Shown one piece after another: positions 17,156-30,300 of a DNA stretch of 64,000 nt. This DNA is from Armatimonadota bacterium (lineage in GTDB: Bacteria > Armatimonadota > HRBIN16), in NCBI GenBank assembly GCA_026003175.1, contig BPGT01000003.1, positions 372,001-436,000 of the forward strand, read 5' to 3'. The notes beneath the pieces are model-generated. The model made no database searches, was not told the origin of the DNA, and saw nothing but the letters and a program-made list of their open reading frames with translations. Position 1 is the stretch's first letter. Every line of letters starts with the position of its first letter. The translations under genes were made by a program, and so were the position numbers.

Positions 17156-17896
17156 ATGGAGATGATTGGCGACGCTGCCTTCTGGCGACGCTGGGAGGAC
17201 GACCTTTGCCGCAGTCAGAAAGCGGACTATGGACGGAACTTGCAGCTGGTAGAGTCGCTGTGGGAAGAGGCGCGGCTGCTGGGGTTGCTGTCACAGGAGA
17301 ACGCACCGGATAACATCCCTGCTCAGAGCACAGGGGAGAGGATATGCGTGTTTCGTGACTTGCTGGTAGCCATGGCGGGTGAGTTCGATCGCCGGGGTAT
17401 CCCCTACATGCTGATTGGTGGACAGGCGGTATTGCTTTATGGCGAGCCGCGTCTAACCGCTGACGTGGATGTGACGGTCGGTGTGCCACCGGAGGAATTG
17501 CCTTTGATGCTGGACGCGGTGGGAGCTTTAGGCTGGCAGGTGCTGGTGCAACCCCCCGACGATTTCGTGCGACGTACCCTCGTGTTGCCCTGCCGTGAGG
17601 CAACCACAGGGATACGCATCGATATCGTCTTCGCCCAGAGCGTGTACGAACAGCAGGCGCTGCAACGGGTGCGCCGCGTGCCGATGGGCGATGTACAGGT
17701 TTGTTTCGCTTCCGTCGAGGATGTGGTGGTACAGAAGCTGGTGGCGGGGCGTGCCCGCGACCTCGAAGATGTGCGCCGAATCTGGCTGAAGAATCCGGAC
17801 ATCGACGAGGCGTATATCCGTCACTGGCTGCAGCAGTTCGAGGAAGCATTAGGCGAGCCGTATCTGGCTCGCCTCGAGGAGATCAAGCGTGGTTAG
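17156..17896 (+). CDS. Nucleotidyltransferase-fold protein with N-terminal helical extension
   Basis: Protein of 246 residues. Residues 1-60 are a helical segment (FWRRWEDDLCRSQ, SLWEEARLLG) often seen as a separate small partner gene. From about residue 70 there is a minimal nucleotidyltransferase domain: IGGQAVLLYGEPRLTADVDV, with the active-site pair in DVDV and a third acidic residue in RIDIVFA. This resembles the AbiEii/MNT-like toxin-antitoxin NTases. Starts at GTG 17153, ATG 17156 or ATG 17162 are all possible. No clear toxin or antitoxin partner is adjacent. Confidence 0.72.
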   Translation: MEMIGDAAFWRRWEDDLCRSQKADYGRNLQLVESLWEEARLLGLLSQENAPDNIPAQSTGERICVFRDLLVAMAGEFDRRGIPYMLIGGQAVLLYGEPRLTADVDVTVGVPPEELPLMLDAVGALGWQVLVQPPDDFVRRTLVLPCREATTGIRIDIVFAQSVYEQQALQRVRRVPMGDVQVCFASVEDVVVQKLVAGRARDLEDVRRIWLKNPDIDEAYIRHWLQQFEEALGEPYLARLEEIKRG

Positions 17897-18192
17897 CCCT
17901 GGCTACAAATGCTTCTCCACGCGCAGGGCGATGTCTTCGGCGTACAGAGGGGTTCGCAGGGTCAGATAACCGCCCTCGTGTTGTACCTTCTCTTCCCGAA
18001 GCGGGTTCTGGAGAGTGGTAACATGTTTTCTCCTCTGCTCTCTGTGTGGTATCCAGCACAGCCGGAAGGCAGTGCTCCGACCGGAAGGTTTGTCTGTCAC
18101 CCAATACGCCAGGCAGAGGAGAGTTTACTTGTCTTGGAGAAGAAGGACTCCATACAAAACGGCGCACCACTTCGGGAGGGAGGAGGATAGAA
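17897..18192. other. Gap without a convincing gene
   Basis: About 296 bases separate the nucleotidyltransferase and the STN-domain gene. Short frames exist on both strands but none has a good start site or recognisable protein. I see no tRNA and no clear hairpin. Confidence 0.5.
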
Positions 18193-20154
18193 ATGCGCCT
18201 CTGGTTGCGCTGTGTGGCGTTCTGTGCTCTGAGCATGATAACCACTTTCTCACTCGCCTCTTCGCCTCTGGAGGATGACTCACGCCTGCAGCTGCCTATA
18301 AATCTTCGCGCAAAGATGCTACCCATACCGCAGATTCTCCGCGAGATCGGCAAGCGGACGGAAGTGCCACTGGAATGCACGAAGAGCATTTCTGAGGATA
18401 AGATGACCGTGCTGGTGCGCGACTGCCCGGCATGGAAAGTACTGCAGAAGATGGCAGAGGTCATGGGCTACTCCTGGCAGCAGACAAAGACGGGTTATCG
18501 GCTGACACAGTCCGCGCGAAGCGCACAGGAGGAAGCGCAGGCATTGCTGGAGGAACAGTCTGCTCTGCGCGAGGAAGTGCAACAGTTCATCCGTGAAGCA
18601 GAGCTCATAGCGCAGCGGGATTACCCGGAGATTGTTAGAGAGTATGTCCAGCTGGATAAGGAGATAGGCTCTCTTTGGGCACGTTCACAGGAGGTGCCGG
18701 AGGACCTATCTCGGCGCAGGAACCTGCTACATAATGTCGCACAGCCCCAGCGATACCTGTTCGCCAGAGTGTGCCAGCGTTTTTCCCCTCAAGATTGGCA
18801 GAGGTTCTGGAACGGCGAGGTGCTTATCGCCAGCACGATACGGGGTGAGCAGTGGCTGCCTATCACCGAAAACATCCCATCATGGCGCGAAGCCCGCGAG
18901 GAACTGAGTAACCATATTCTTTCCCAATTGGCTTACCCAGGTGGAACACCTGTGTTGCGTGAAGGACAGCGCTATACGCTTCCGGAGGTCAGCCCCTCGA
19001 CACAATATCTCTTTGCCTTCTACCTGGATTGGGAGGTCGGGCGTATACGAACGAACCTGATGCAGAGCGAGGATGGTAGAAGTTATGCGAGTGACCAGAT
19101 GGACGTGTTCTGGTCGGAAATGAGGCGAAAAGAAGTGCACCTCGGCGCACTCTGGCGGCGCTGGGAGGAGTGGCAGACGCCGAAGGAGGCTCGGAAAGAT
19201 TCTCCCCTGTGCCGCGAGCCCATCCAGAGACAAGGAGGCGAAAAAGATAACAGAACTACACCCTCGCCCTTTGTGGACAACCGAAAGACGATGGCGGACT
19301 ATCTGGGGTGGCTGTTTGACCACGCACAGGTTCATATCGTGGCGGATGCGTTTCGGTATCCGGTCGGCGGTGGGCAGATGTGCGCGGATGCTGAAGACAA
19401 GACTGTTGGCGACTGGATAGACCGCCTGACGAAAGATGCTGATAGCGCGTATCTGTTCGGCTGGTGGCGTATAGACAATGAGTTTTTGATGTTCCGCCAT
19501 CATCGTTACTGGTGGTTGCGCCAGAGCGAGCCTGCCGAGAGCTTGTTGAAGACTCTGGAGGAACGTACCGCAAAGCGAAGTATCTCTTTAGACGACTATG
19601 CCCGTCTGGCAAGAAGTATGACCCCAGCACAGGAGGGACGACTGAAATGTGACTTGCTGGTGGTACGGTTCGATAAGGCACCGTTCGGAGAGATATTGCA
19701 AAGCAATCTCCCAGCCCTGCGCTTTTGGGCAAGCCTGACTCCCGTGCAACAACACAATGTGCTGTCAGGCAAGCCTTTGCATGTGGACACACTGCCGCTG
19801 GCGTTACAACAGCTCTTCTGGCAGGCAGTGGGCTACGGGCTAGTACATGCCTCCGAGATTACCTCTCTGTCGGAACCAGCTTTATTGTTCCCGCAGTTGA
19901 GCGCTTCATACACTCAGAGGGAGCGGTATCGCTTTGTCGGTCAGGGATGGACCGACGAGGCGGATAGTATAGAGCAGTTCTGGAATGAACATTTTCCTCT
20001 GAGGATGGCGATAACAGGCAGTTTTACCCCGCCAACTGCTATCACAAAGTTCCTGAGTGCGGACTACCAGATGCATTTCGTGTTCTCACCGACGAACGTG
20101 GTACGCTACTTCATTCGCCTGCGCATTCCTGAAGGGGTGGGCGATCGGCTTTGA
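18193..20154 (+). CDS. Secreted protein with N-terminal STN/secretin-like domain, function unknown
   Basis: Hypothetical exported protein of 653 residues. MRLWLRCVAFCALSM starts a signal peptide that probably ends near residue 24. Residues about 36-100 (LPIPQILREIGKRTEV...AWKVLQKMAEVMGYSW) look like the short STN domain found before secretins and TonB receptors. Residues about 110-150 are predicted coiled coil. The rest contains tryptophan-rich segments with no family I recognise; a second STN-like stretch (TMADYLGWLFDHAQVHIV) may occur near 370. AGGAGG at 18180-18186 supports the ATG at 18193; the frame is open from 18046. Confidence 0.7.
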   Translation: MRLWLRCVAFCALSMITTFSLASSPLEDDSRLQLPINLRAKMLPIPQILREIGKRTEVPLECTKSISEDKMTVLVRDCPAWKVLQKMAEVMGYSWQQTKTGYRLTQSARSAQEEAQALLEEQSALREEVQQFIREAELIAQRDYPEIVREYVQLDKEIGSLWARSQEVPEDLSRRRNLLHNVAQPQRYLFARVCQRFSPQDWQRFWNGEVLIASTIRGEQWLPITENIPSWREAREELSNHILSQLAYPGGTPVLREGQRYTLPEVSPSTQYLFAFYLDWEVGRIRTNLMQSEDGRSYASDQMDVFWSEMRRKEVHLGALWRRWEEWQTPKEARKDSPLCREPIQRQGGEKDNRTTPSPFVDNRKTMADYLGWLFDHAQVHIVADAFRYPVGGGQMCADAEDKTVGDWIDRLTKDADSAYLFGWWRIDNEFLMFRHHRYWWLRQSEPAESLLKTLEERTAKRSISLDDYARLARSMTPAQEGRLKCDLLVVRFDKAPFGEILQSNLPALRFWASLTPVQQHNVLSGKPLHVDTLPLALQQLFWQAVGYGLVHASEITSLSEPALLFPQLSASYTQRERYRFVGQGWTDEADSIEQFWNEHFPLRMAITGSFTPPTAITKFLSADYQMHFVFSPTNVVRYFIRLRIPEGVGDRL

Positions 20155-20226
20155 CGATAATCCTGGGGCTGCTGTAGAATCCACAGAAAAAATCTTGTGG
20201 CGTACCCTTCCCTCTTGCGAAAACTG

Positions 20227-20235
20227 TGGTATAAT
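20227..20235 (+). promoter_or_regulatory. Extended -10 element, rRNA promoter P1 candidate
   Basis: TGGTATAAT at 20227-20235 is a perfect extended -10, and the surrounding ACTGTGGTATAATA is repeated exactly at the promoter before 23S. No good -35 lies at the right distance. Confidence 0.5.
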
Positions 20236-20309
20236 ACTTTGTGGCAAGCGCGGGGGAAAGGAAAGCCTCCGCGAGGGGAAAAATTTCCCCAAAAATCTTG
20301 CCGGAACCG

Positions 20310-20339
20310 TTGACAAATCGCGGAGATGTGGTGTATATT
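20310..20339 (+). promoter_or_regulatory. rRNA operon promoter P2
   Basis: TTGACA (20310-20315), an 18-base spacer and TATATT (20334-20339). The predicted start point lies just upstream of the 16S processing stem that begins at 20366. Confidence 0.75.
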
Positions 20340-20365
20340 ATTATCCGCGATTAAGAGAACGGTAG

Positions 20366-22088
<1,723 letters not shown>

Positions 22089-22206
22089 TTGCCACTACGC
22101 CTGCATGAAGCGTATCGTCAGACATATTGTCCGAAGTGGCTGAAGCTCCTTGACAAAGTGTGTGGCGTCAAGGGGAGGCATCAGCCTCCCCTTTGTGTCG
22201 CGAAGC

Positions 22207-22283
22207 GGGCCTATAGCTCAGGTGGCTAGAGCGCACCCCTGATAAGGGTGAGGTCGATGGTTCGAGTCCATCTAGGCCCACCA
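22207..22283 (+). tRNA. tRNA-Ile (GAT anticodon)
   Basis: 77 nt. The acceptor GGGCCTA pairs with TAGGCCC, the anticodon stem CACCC/GGGTG encloses CTGATAA with anticodon GAT at 22241-22243, the T-loop is TTCGAGT, and CCA is encoded at 22281-22283. It is located in the 16S-23S spacer. Confidence 0.96.
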
Positions 22284-22289
22284 TCGCGC

Positions 22290-22365
22290 GGGGGCTTAGC
22301 TCAGCTGGGAGAGCGTCTGCTTTGCACGCAGAAGGTCAGCGGTTCGAATCCGCTAGCCTCCACCA
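22290..22365 (+). tRNA. tRNA-Ala (TGC anticodon)
   Basis: 76 nt. The acceptor GGGGGCT/AGCCTCC includes the G3-U70 wobble that marks alanine tRNA. The anticodon loop is TTTGCAC with TGC at 22323-22325, the T-loop is TTCGAAT, and CCA is encoded. It starts six bases after tRNA-Ile. Confidence 0.96.
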
Positions 22366-22376
22366 CACCGAAGACA

Positions 22377-22405
22377 TTGACAGGCAACACCTACTGTGGT
22401 ATAAT
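22377..22405 (+). promoter_or_regulatory. Consensus promoter internal to the rRNA operon, upstream of 23S
   Basis: A perfect TTGACA (22377-22382), 17-base spacer and TATAAT (22400-22405) preceded by TGG (extended -10). It lies between tRNA-Ala and 23S. A start near 22412 would still include the whole 23S processing stem (from 22447). Confidence 0.75.
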
Positions 22406-23647
22406 AGATGCCTGCAGGCGGGGGACAGCGTGAACCCGCCCAAGATGTGAGCACCTTGAAAGTTGCATAGGGGTTCGGCATCAAAACCGGGCAAAGCGTC
22501 TGAGTATGCCGGTCAAGCTACAAAGGGCGCACGGTGGATGCCTTGGGGCAAAGGGCCGATGAAGGACGCGGTCAGCGGCGAAACGCCTCGGGGAGCCGCA
22601 AACAGGCTGTGATCCGAGGGTCTCCGAATGGGGTAACCCGGCCGTCGTAATGGACGGTCACCCACCGCTGAATCCATAGGCGGTGTGGAGGGCACCCGGG
22701 GAACTGAAACATCTTAGTACCCGGAGGAAAAGAAAGCAGATGCGATTCCCTTAGTAGCGGCGAGCGAACGGGGAACAGCCCAAACCGATAGGGTGCCAAA
22801 GCGGGCAGCGTTGCCCTATCGGGGTAGTGGGACCCACCAGCGGGATGGCACCGTCCCGCAGGGAGTTACAAAATCGCCCGTTAGCAGAAGTGCCTGGAAC
22901 GGCACGCCATAGAGGGTGACAGCCCCGTACGCGAAAACGGAGCGATCTCCCGGTGGGTATCCCAAGTAGCACGGAGCACGAGGAACTCTGTGCGAATCTG
23001 CGCCGACCACGGCGTAAGGCTAAATACCCTTTGCCACCGATAGCGCACCAGTACCGTGAGGGAAAGGTGAAAAGCACCCCGGGAGGGGAGTGAAATAGAA
23101 CCTGAAACCGTGTGCCTACAAGCAGTCGGAGCCCTATCCATAGGGTGACGGCGTGCCTTTTGCAGAATGAGCTGGCGAGTTACCGTACGCGGCAAGGTTA
23201 AGGCACTCTGTGCCGGAGCCGCAGGGAAACCGAGTCCGAATAGGGCGTTTAGTCGCGTGCGGTAGACCCGAAACCGCGCGATCTACCCATGGCCAGGGTG
23301 AAGCGGGGGTAAGACCTCGTGGAGGCCCGAACCGGTGTCGGTTGAAGACGGCTCGGATGAGCTGTGGGTAGTGTGGTGAAATGCCAATCGAGCGCGGAGA
23401 TAGCTGGTTCTCCCCGAAATGCATTTAGGTGCAGCGTTGCGTGTTTTCTGTCGCAGGTAGAGCACTGGATGGGCTAGGGGCCTCACCAGGTTACCAAACC
23501 CAACCAAACTCCGAATGGCGGCAGATGAAGCGCAGCAGTGAGACTGCGGGGGATAAGCTTCGCAGTCGAGAGGGAAACAGCCCAGACCGCCCGCTAAGGT
23601 CCCCAAATGCACGCTAAGTGTGAAAGGATGTGGAGCCACATAGACAA

Positions 23648-23678
<31 letters not shown>

Positions 23679-24481
23679 TAAACAGTGCGTAACAGCTGAC
23701 TGGTCGACGTGGCTCTGCGCCGATAATGTAAGGGGGCTCAAGCGTGCTACCGAAGCGGCGGGTTCTCCTGATACTCAGGAGAGCGGTAGGGGAGCGTTCT
23801 GCATGCAGTGAAGCCAGAGCGAAAGCACTGGTGGAGCGTGCAGAAGTGCGAATGCCAGCATGAGTAGCGAGAAGACGGGTGAGAATCCCGTCCGCCGAAA
23901 GCCTAAGGGTTCTCAAGGAAGGCTCGTCCCCTTGAGGTCAGTCGGGCCTAAGCCGAGGGCGAACGCCGTAGGCGATGGACACACGGTTGATATTCCGTGA
24001 CCAGGCAGGCGCGTTTGTACGATGGGGTGACGCCGGGGAAAGCTCCAAGCGCGGGGTTGGTTGACCGCGTTCCCTAGTTGGAGGTGTGCGGTAGGCAAAT
24101 CCGCCGCACGTTCAGCCTCTGACTAGGGACGAGCCGCGGCTACGGCCAAGGCGAAGTGGGGCGGACTCCGGACGAGAAAAACCTCTAAGGAGTGCCTGTC
24201 CTGCCCGTACCGCAAACCGACACAGGTAGGCGAGTAGAGGATACTCAGGCGCGCGAGAGAACTCCCGTTAAGGAACTAGGCAAAATGGCCCCGTAACTTC
24301 GGGAGAAGGGGCGCCACCGCAAGGTGGCCGCAGTGAAAGGGCCCAGGCGACTGTTTACCAAAAACACAGCTCTCTGCGAAGCCGAAAGGCGACGTATAGG
24401 GGGTGACACCTGCCCAATGCCCGTAGGTTAAGGGGAGGGGTTCGGCGCAAGCCAAAGCCCCAAACCGAAGCCCGGGTGAAT

Positions 24482-24522
<41 letters not shown>

Positions 24523-24530
24523 AGTCGGGT

Positions 24531-25265
24531 AAGCCTGGACTTGCCCCGCTGACGCCGCAAGGCGCAGCGCTAAACCGGCTCATATCGGGGAAGCCCTCGC
24601 CCAAACAGGCAGGGTAATCCCGAGGGAAGTTCCCAAACAGGGAACCCCGTAACGACTGACCCGAAAGGGGAGGCGCGCCCAAACGGGTGCGCAAAATGCC
24701 GGTTCCTCGCCCCTTGCATCGGCAAGGAAGTGGGGCCTATGGAGACGCGCAATGACGCCAAACACGCACGAACTGGACGGCTGGTACGTGACAGGCTTGA
24801 GCGAAGGTGAAGGCTGCTTTCAGGTGACCTTCACCCTGCGCAAACGATTGAAAGTGGGCATCGAAACACGCCCATCCTTTAGCCTGTCACTGAGCCAGAA
24901 AGATCTGCACCTGCTGCAAAGCGTGCAGAAGTTCTTCGGATGTGGCGGTATCCGCTACAGCCGAGCCGACCGAACCTATAAATACGAAGTTCGGTCCATC
25001 CGCGACCTGATGCGGAAAATTATCCCGCACTTCGAGCGGTATCCGCTGCAGGGTGCCAAACGCGAAGACTTCGAACGCTTTGCCAGCATCTGCCAAAAGG
25101 TGCACGCGAACCTGCACCTGAACCGACAACATCTGCGCGAGATTATCGAACTCGCGTACGCGATGAACAGTTCGGGCGTGCACAAGCGCAGTAAACGCGA
25201 TCTCCTAAGGGTACTCGGCGAGGAAAAGGGATAGTCTACCCCCTCTGGAAACAGAGGATGTGGTG
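24531..25265 (+). mobile_element. Group I intron 1 in 23S (site after E. coli U1951), with LAGLIDADG gene
   Basis: Intron of 735 nt. Removing it restores CGGGT|AAGTTCCGAC. The last exon base is U and the last intron base is G, as group I requires. P1 pairs exon GGGT (24527-24530) with GCCC (24543-24546), with a U-G wobble at the splice site. P10 pairs GGACTT (24537-24542) with the 3' exon AAGTTC. R element GTAACGACTGA (24649-24659), S element GATAGTCT (25230-25237, P7) and a P9 hairpin CCTCTG-GAAA-CAGAGG (25242-25257) are visible. The endonuclease gene lies between R and S, in the P8 region. Confidence 0.9.
24752..25234 (+). CDS. LAGLIDADG homing endonuclease (single motif) in intron 1
   Basis: Intron-encoded DNA endonuclease of 160 residues. 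One LAGLIDADG motif appears as YVTGLSEGEGCF (about residues 12-23), so the enzyme should act as a homodimer. QKDLHLLQSVQKFFGCGGI is the usual helix-turn segment, and the basic C-terminal part (KRSKRDLL) could bind DNA. It should cut intronless 23S genes at the intron site and promote intron homing; maturase activity is possible in this family. The stop codon TAG (25232-25234) lies inside the intron's S element. No strong ribosome site is seen, as is common for intron genes. Confidence 0.88.
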   Translation: MTPNTHELDGWYVTGLSEGEGCFQVTFTLRKRLKVGIETRPSFSLSLSQKDLHLLQSVQKFFGCGGIRYSRADRTYKYEVRSIRDLMRKIIPHFERYPLQGAKREDFERFASICQKVHANLHLNRQHLREIIELAYAMNSSGVHKRSKRDLLRVLGEEKG

Positions 25266-25516
25266 AAGTTCCGACCCGCACGAATGGTGTAACGATCTGG
25301 GCGCTGTCTCAACGGGAGACTCGGTGAAATTGTAGCACCGGTGAAGATGCCGGTTACCCACCGCAGGACGGAAAGACCCCGTGGAGCTTTACTACACCCT
25401 GGTATTGCGTTCTGGAGTAGTCTGTAGAGCGTAGGTGGGAGCCGCAAGGCGCCAATGGAACACCACCCTGACTATTCTGGGACGCTAACCCGAGCCGTTA
25501 TCCGGCGAGGAGACAG

Positions 25517-26469
<953 letters not shown>

Positions 26470-26633
26470 CCTAAAAGGTAACGGAGGCGCCCAAAGCTTC
26501 CCTCAGCGTGGTCGGAAATCACGCGTCGAGTGTAAGGGCATAAGGGAGGCTGACTGTGAGACCGACTGGTCGAGCAGGGGCGAAAGCCGGGCCTAATGAC
26601 CCTCTGGTGGCGTGTGGACGCGCCAGGGTTCAC

Positions 26634-26664
<31 letters not shown>

Positions 26665-26694
26665 GATCTTGCCCAAGCGCTCACAGCGACGGCA

Positions 26695-26736
<42 letters not shown>

Positions 26737-26743
26737 GAGCAGG

Positions 26744-26826
<83 letters not shown>

Positions 26827-27169
26827 GGTGGGCGCAGGAGGTCTGAGGGGGGCTGTCCCTAGTACGAGAGGACCGGGACGGACCGACCTCTGGTGTACCA
26901 GTTGTCCCGCCAGGGGCAGACGCTGGGTAGCTATGTCGGGTCGTGATAAGCGCTGAAAGCATCTAAGTGCGAAGCACGCCCCAAGATGAGACCTCCCACG
27001 GGGATAACCCGGTAAGGACCCCGGAAGAGAACCGGGTGGATAGGCCGCAGGTGTAAGCACGGTAACGTGTTCAGCCTAGCGGTACTAATAGTCCGAGGGC
27101 TTGACCATATTCGCGCTTTGCCCGAGATGCCAACCCCTGTGCAGCTCTCAAGTGGCTCACACCAGATGT

Positions 27170-27289
27170 TTCCTGGTGACCATAGCGGAGGGGAAACACC
27201 CGTTCCCATCCCGAACACGGCCGTTAAGCCCTCCAGCGCCGATGGTACTGGCGGGGCAACCCGCTGGGAGAGTAGGACGTCGCCAGGAG
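27170..27289 (+). rRNA. rrf: 5S ribosomal RNA
   Basis: About 120 nt. 5' TCCTGGTGACCATAGCGG pairs at its end with 3' CGCCAGGA. CCGTTCCCATCCCGAACACG and AGAGTAGGACG are the conserved internal blocks. It follows 23S by about 60 bases. Confidence 0.95.
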
Positions 27290-27296
27290 CTAATGA

Positions 27297-27334
27297 AGCC
27301 CCCTGACCGATTGGTCAGGGGGCTCTTACGTTTT
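27297..27334 (+). terminator. rRNA operon terminator
   Basis: A 12-bp perfect stem (AGCCCCCTGACC at 27297-27308 with GGTCAGGGGGCT at 27313-27324), loop GATT, then CTTACGTTTT. It is placed eight bases after 5S and just before the convergent SLBB gene. Confidence 0.88.
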
Positions 27335-27345
27335 CACCGGTGATA

Positions 27346-30300
27346 TTACTTCACCAGTGTCTCGATAAGACGAAACACAATCGCGCCGGTCGTGATAGAG
27401 CGTATCGCCGCGTCAATCTCCGCTTGTCGGTCACGCAACCGCTCTGCCATCACCCGGGTGGGCACAAAGATAATGTCTCCCAGTTCCACCGTGCGCACTT
27501 TTTGTGCGGGGAGCACCTCTCCGTTCGCCCGGATAATAAGCATCTTGTCGCGCGCGGCATCAGAGGTAAATCCACCGGCGTACTCTATGTAGTATCCAAC
27601 GCTCTTGCCCGGCACATACAGTACCGCAGAGGGCACGACCACCGCCCCTGTAACCGCTACCGTAGTCGGTTTCTCCGGGACGTAAATGATGTCCCCATCG
27701 CGCACTTCTATATCCGCCGTGCTACCCGGCTTCTGTAGCGCGGTCACCAGGTCAATGCGCACATTGCCCGCGGGCAGCAGGTCCTCTTCTTTCAGAGGAC
27801 GCGCTTGTGAAACCAGATCGCGCGTGAACAGTGAGGCGGCTTCGGCAACTCTCTCCACAGAGGGGGGAGTGCTTGCCGACGTTGCCTGTCCGAGCAGTGC
27901 TGACGCGCCCGCAGGAACAGAAGCGGGAGGCTGTGTCAGCCCCGCAGCAAAACGCACGCGCTCCACGTCTGACCGCGCTAACGCACGCCGATACTCCTCT
28001 TCATTCACAATTTTCAGAACCTGCAGGATACGCCCCGTTAACGTCTTTTGCAAATCACTTATCACCTGATCCGGTCGGCGCAATAGTCGCGCTGCCTGCG
28101 GATAGGCGGTATCCAGTAACCCTCCTGCCCGCTTCACAATGTCGCTGAGACGCTCCACAGGTGCTTGCAGCGTGTAGGGACCGGGTTCCTTGACCGCTCC
28201 GCGCAGGTAGACGGTCAACGGCTTCAGGCGGAAGTCACCACGTGCGCGCACCGTGACTACGTCCCCGTCTTCCAGCAAGGGATTCTGCGATTCTACCCCC
28301 TGTAATGCTTCTGCTAACCCAACCTCTATCGGAGGTGTGCCTACTGGTTTGCGTGCTTTGGCTATCTCCACACGAGCCGCCGCTTCGGGAAGGGGACCGC
28401 CTGCCAGCCGAATGAGGTCAGCGAGGCGCATGTTCTCCGCGCGTGGGTAGGTGCCCGGCGACTGCACCGCGCCGTCTATGGTCACCACATTTTCGGGGGT
28501 AAACTGCGCTTGCTCCCTGGTATATACCATCAGCATGTCCCTGTCTTGCAGGGGCACGTTGTGTTCAGGGTCATTGAGCATCGCCTTGCGCAGGTCAATG
28601 GCAAGCAGGGGACCGTAGCTACCATCCGGGTTGCGCCGTTGCAGGAACGCACGCTCAACGTAGGCGTTTGGCAGCACACCACCTGCCTGCAGTAGCAAAT
28701 CCTGCACACGCATGTTGTCGGCGCGGTAGTAAGTGCCCTGTTTTTGTACTGCGCCCCTGATCTGTACACGTCGGTCTCCCATCCACTCTACGTCTTTGAG
28801 GGCGTACACCACCAGTCGGTCGCGTCGTTGCAAAGGAAAGTTCGCCTGCGGATCGCGCTGCAACGCCTGCACCAGCGGTACCGGGATGAGGGTCTGGGTG
28901 TTATCCGGGTTGGTGCGGAAGAGGTCAGCGCGGTCGGTATAGGCATCTTCCAGTAAACCCCGTGCCCGCTCTATTAGGTCGGCGACCGTCATGCCCGGCG
29001 TCAGCGCATAGTTTCCGGGCTGGTCTACCGCGCCATCGATGGTTACGATGTTGGCGAAAACGGGGCGGATGCTGTACACCTCCACCCTGTCGCCATCATA
29101 CAGTGGAGGGTTGTTCTGCTCACCCGATTCAAGCAGGTTGGCGTCAATCAGTTGCCGCGCCTCGCCGGGGCGTACGGAGGTAACCGCCACTCGCTGCGCT
29201 ACACCCGATGGCCTCACTCCCCCCGCAAAGCCAATCGCATCGCGCAGTCTCTCCTCAGGTAGCAGTTCGTATATCGCCGGGCGATGCACCTCGCCGGATA
29301 CGCTTACCTGCACCTCCACAGGAGGGATGAAGATAACGTCGCCTGGCTGAAGCGGTACATCCTGACTACCGTCGCCGTATAACAGGAAACGGTAGAAGTC
29401 AAAGGTATGCACCGAGCCATCGGCGCGTTTCAACTGGATGCGTCTCAAGGAGCCATTGTCGCTGGGTCCGCCGCAGGCGTAGAGGGCGTTGAACAGGGTG
29501 GCTACAGCGGGCATCTGGTAGCTGCCGGGCGCGTACGCTTCACCAGCAATGATGACGGTCATCGTGCGCAGTTCGCGAAGTGTCAGTGTGACCTCAACGT
29601 TGCGGATGACGCGCGATAACGACTTGCGCACTGTTTCTTCCAGCTGTTGCAATGTCTGACCTCGCGCAATCACCTTGCCTCCCATTGGCAAAGCCACAGA
29701 TCCTTGCTGGTCAACACGGAGGTTTACCTCGTGGGGCTCTAGCGTGTCGCTCCAGTAGCGCAACGTGAGCAGGTCGCCCGGTCCCAGCTGATAGCGTTCG
29801 GGCGCGGGCATCAGCACGTTCATCCACAACATGGCGTCTGGACCCACGAAGTTTTTCAGTGCATCCGCTGGAGGCAGTACGAGGGGAGTTCCTTGAGCAG
29901 GCTGAACTGAGTAGGGATAGGTGATGTAGGGGAGCACCGGCAGCTGTTGTGTGGTTCCGGCGGGCACCCCGGAAACAGCGGGGGCAGCTGCGCCCTGCCT
30001 CCCTTCCTCCGTGGATTGTTGCTGAACAAGCGGTTTTCCTGCGGGCGGCTGAACAGGCATCTGGGCGGATTGCAGGGTACCTTGCAGCAACATCTGGAAG
30101 TAGAGCCGCCGCAAGTCAATGGCTTCTCGCGCTTGCTTGAAGTAGCTGTAGCCGAACCTTTCCAGAGGCACTACCTGCCGAGGACGCCCTTCCGACGACA
30201 TTGCCGGAGCGGTCTTGTTTGTTGCCGCTGGTTGCATCTCCTGGTCCTGAGTCTGGTTACTGGAAGGCAGTTGAGCAGGTGAGACCATCGGTGGTGTCGG

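Noticed and set aside
17903-18100. Minus-strand frame of 65 codons in the gap after the nucleotidyltransferase
   Set aside because: No ribosome site at its ATG, no family recognised, and no upstream promoter.
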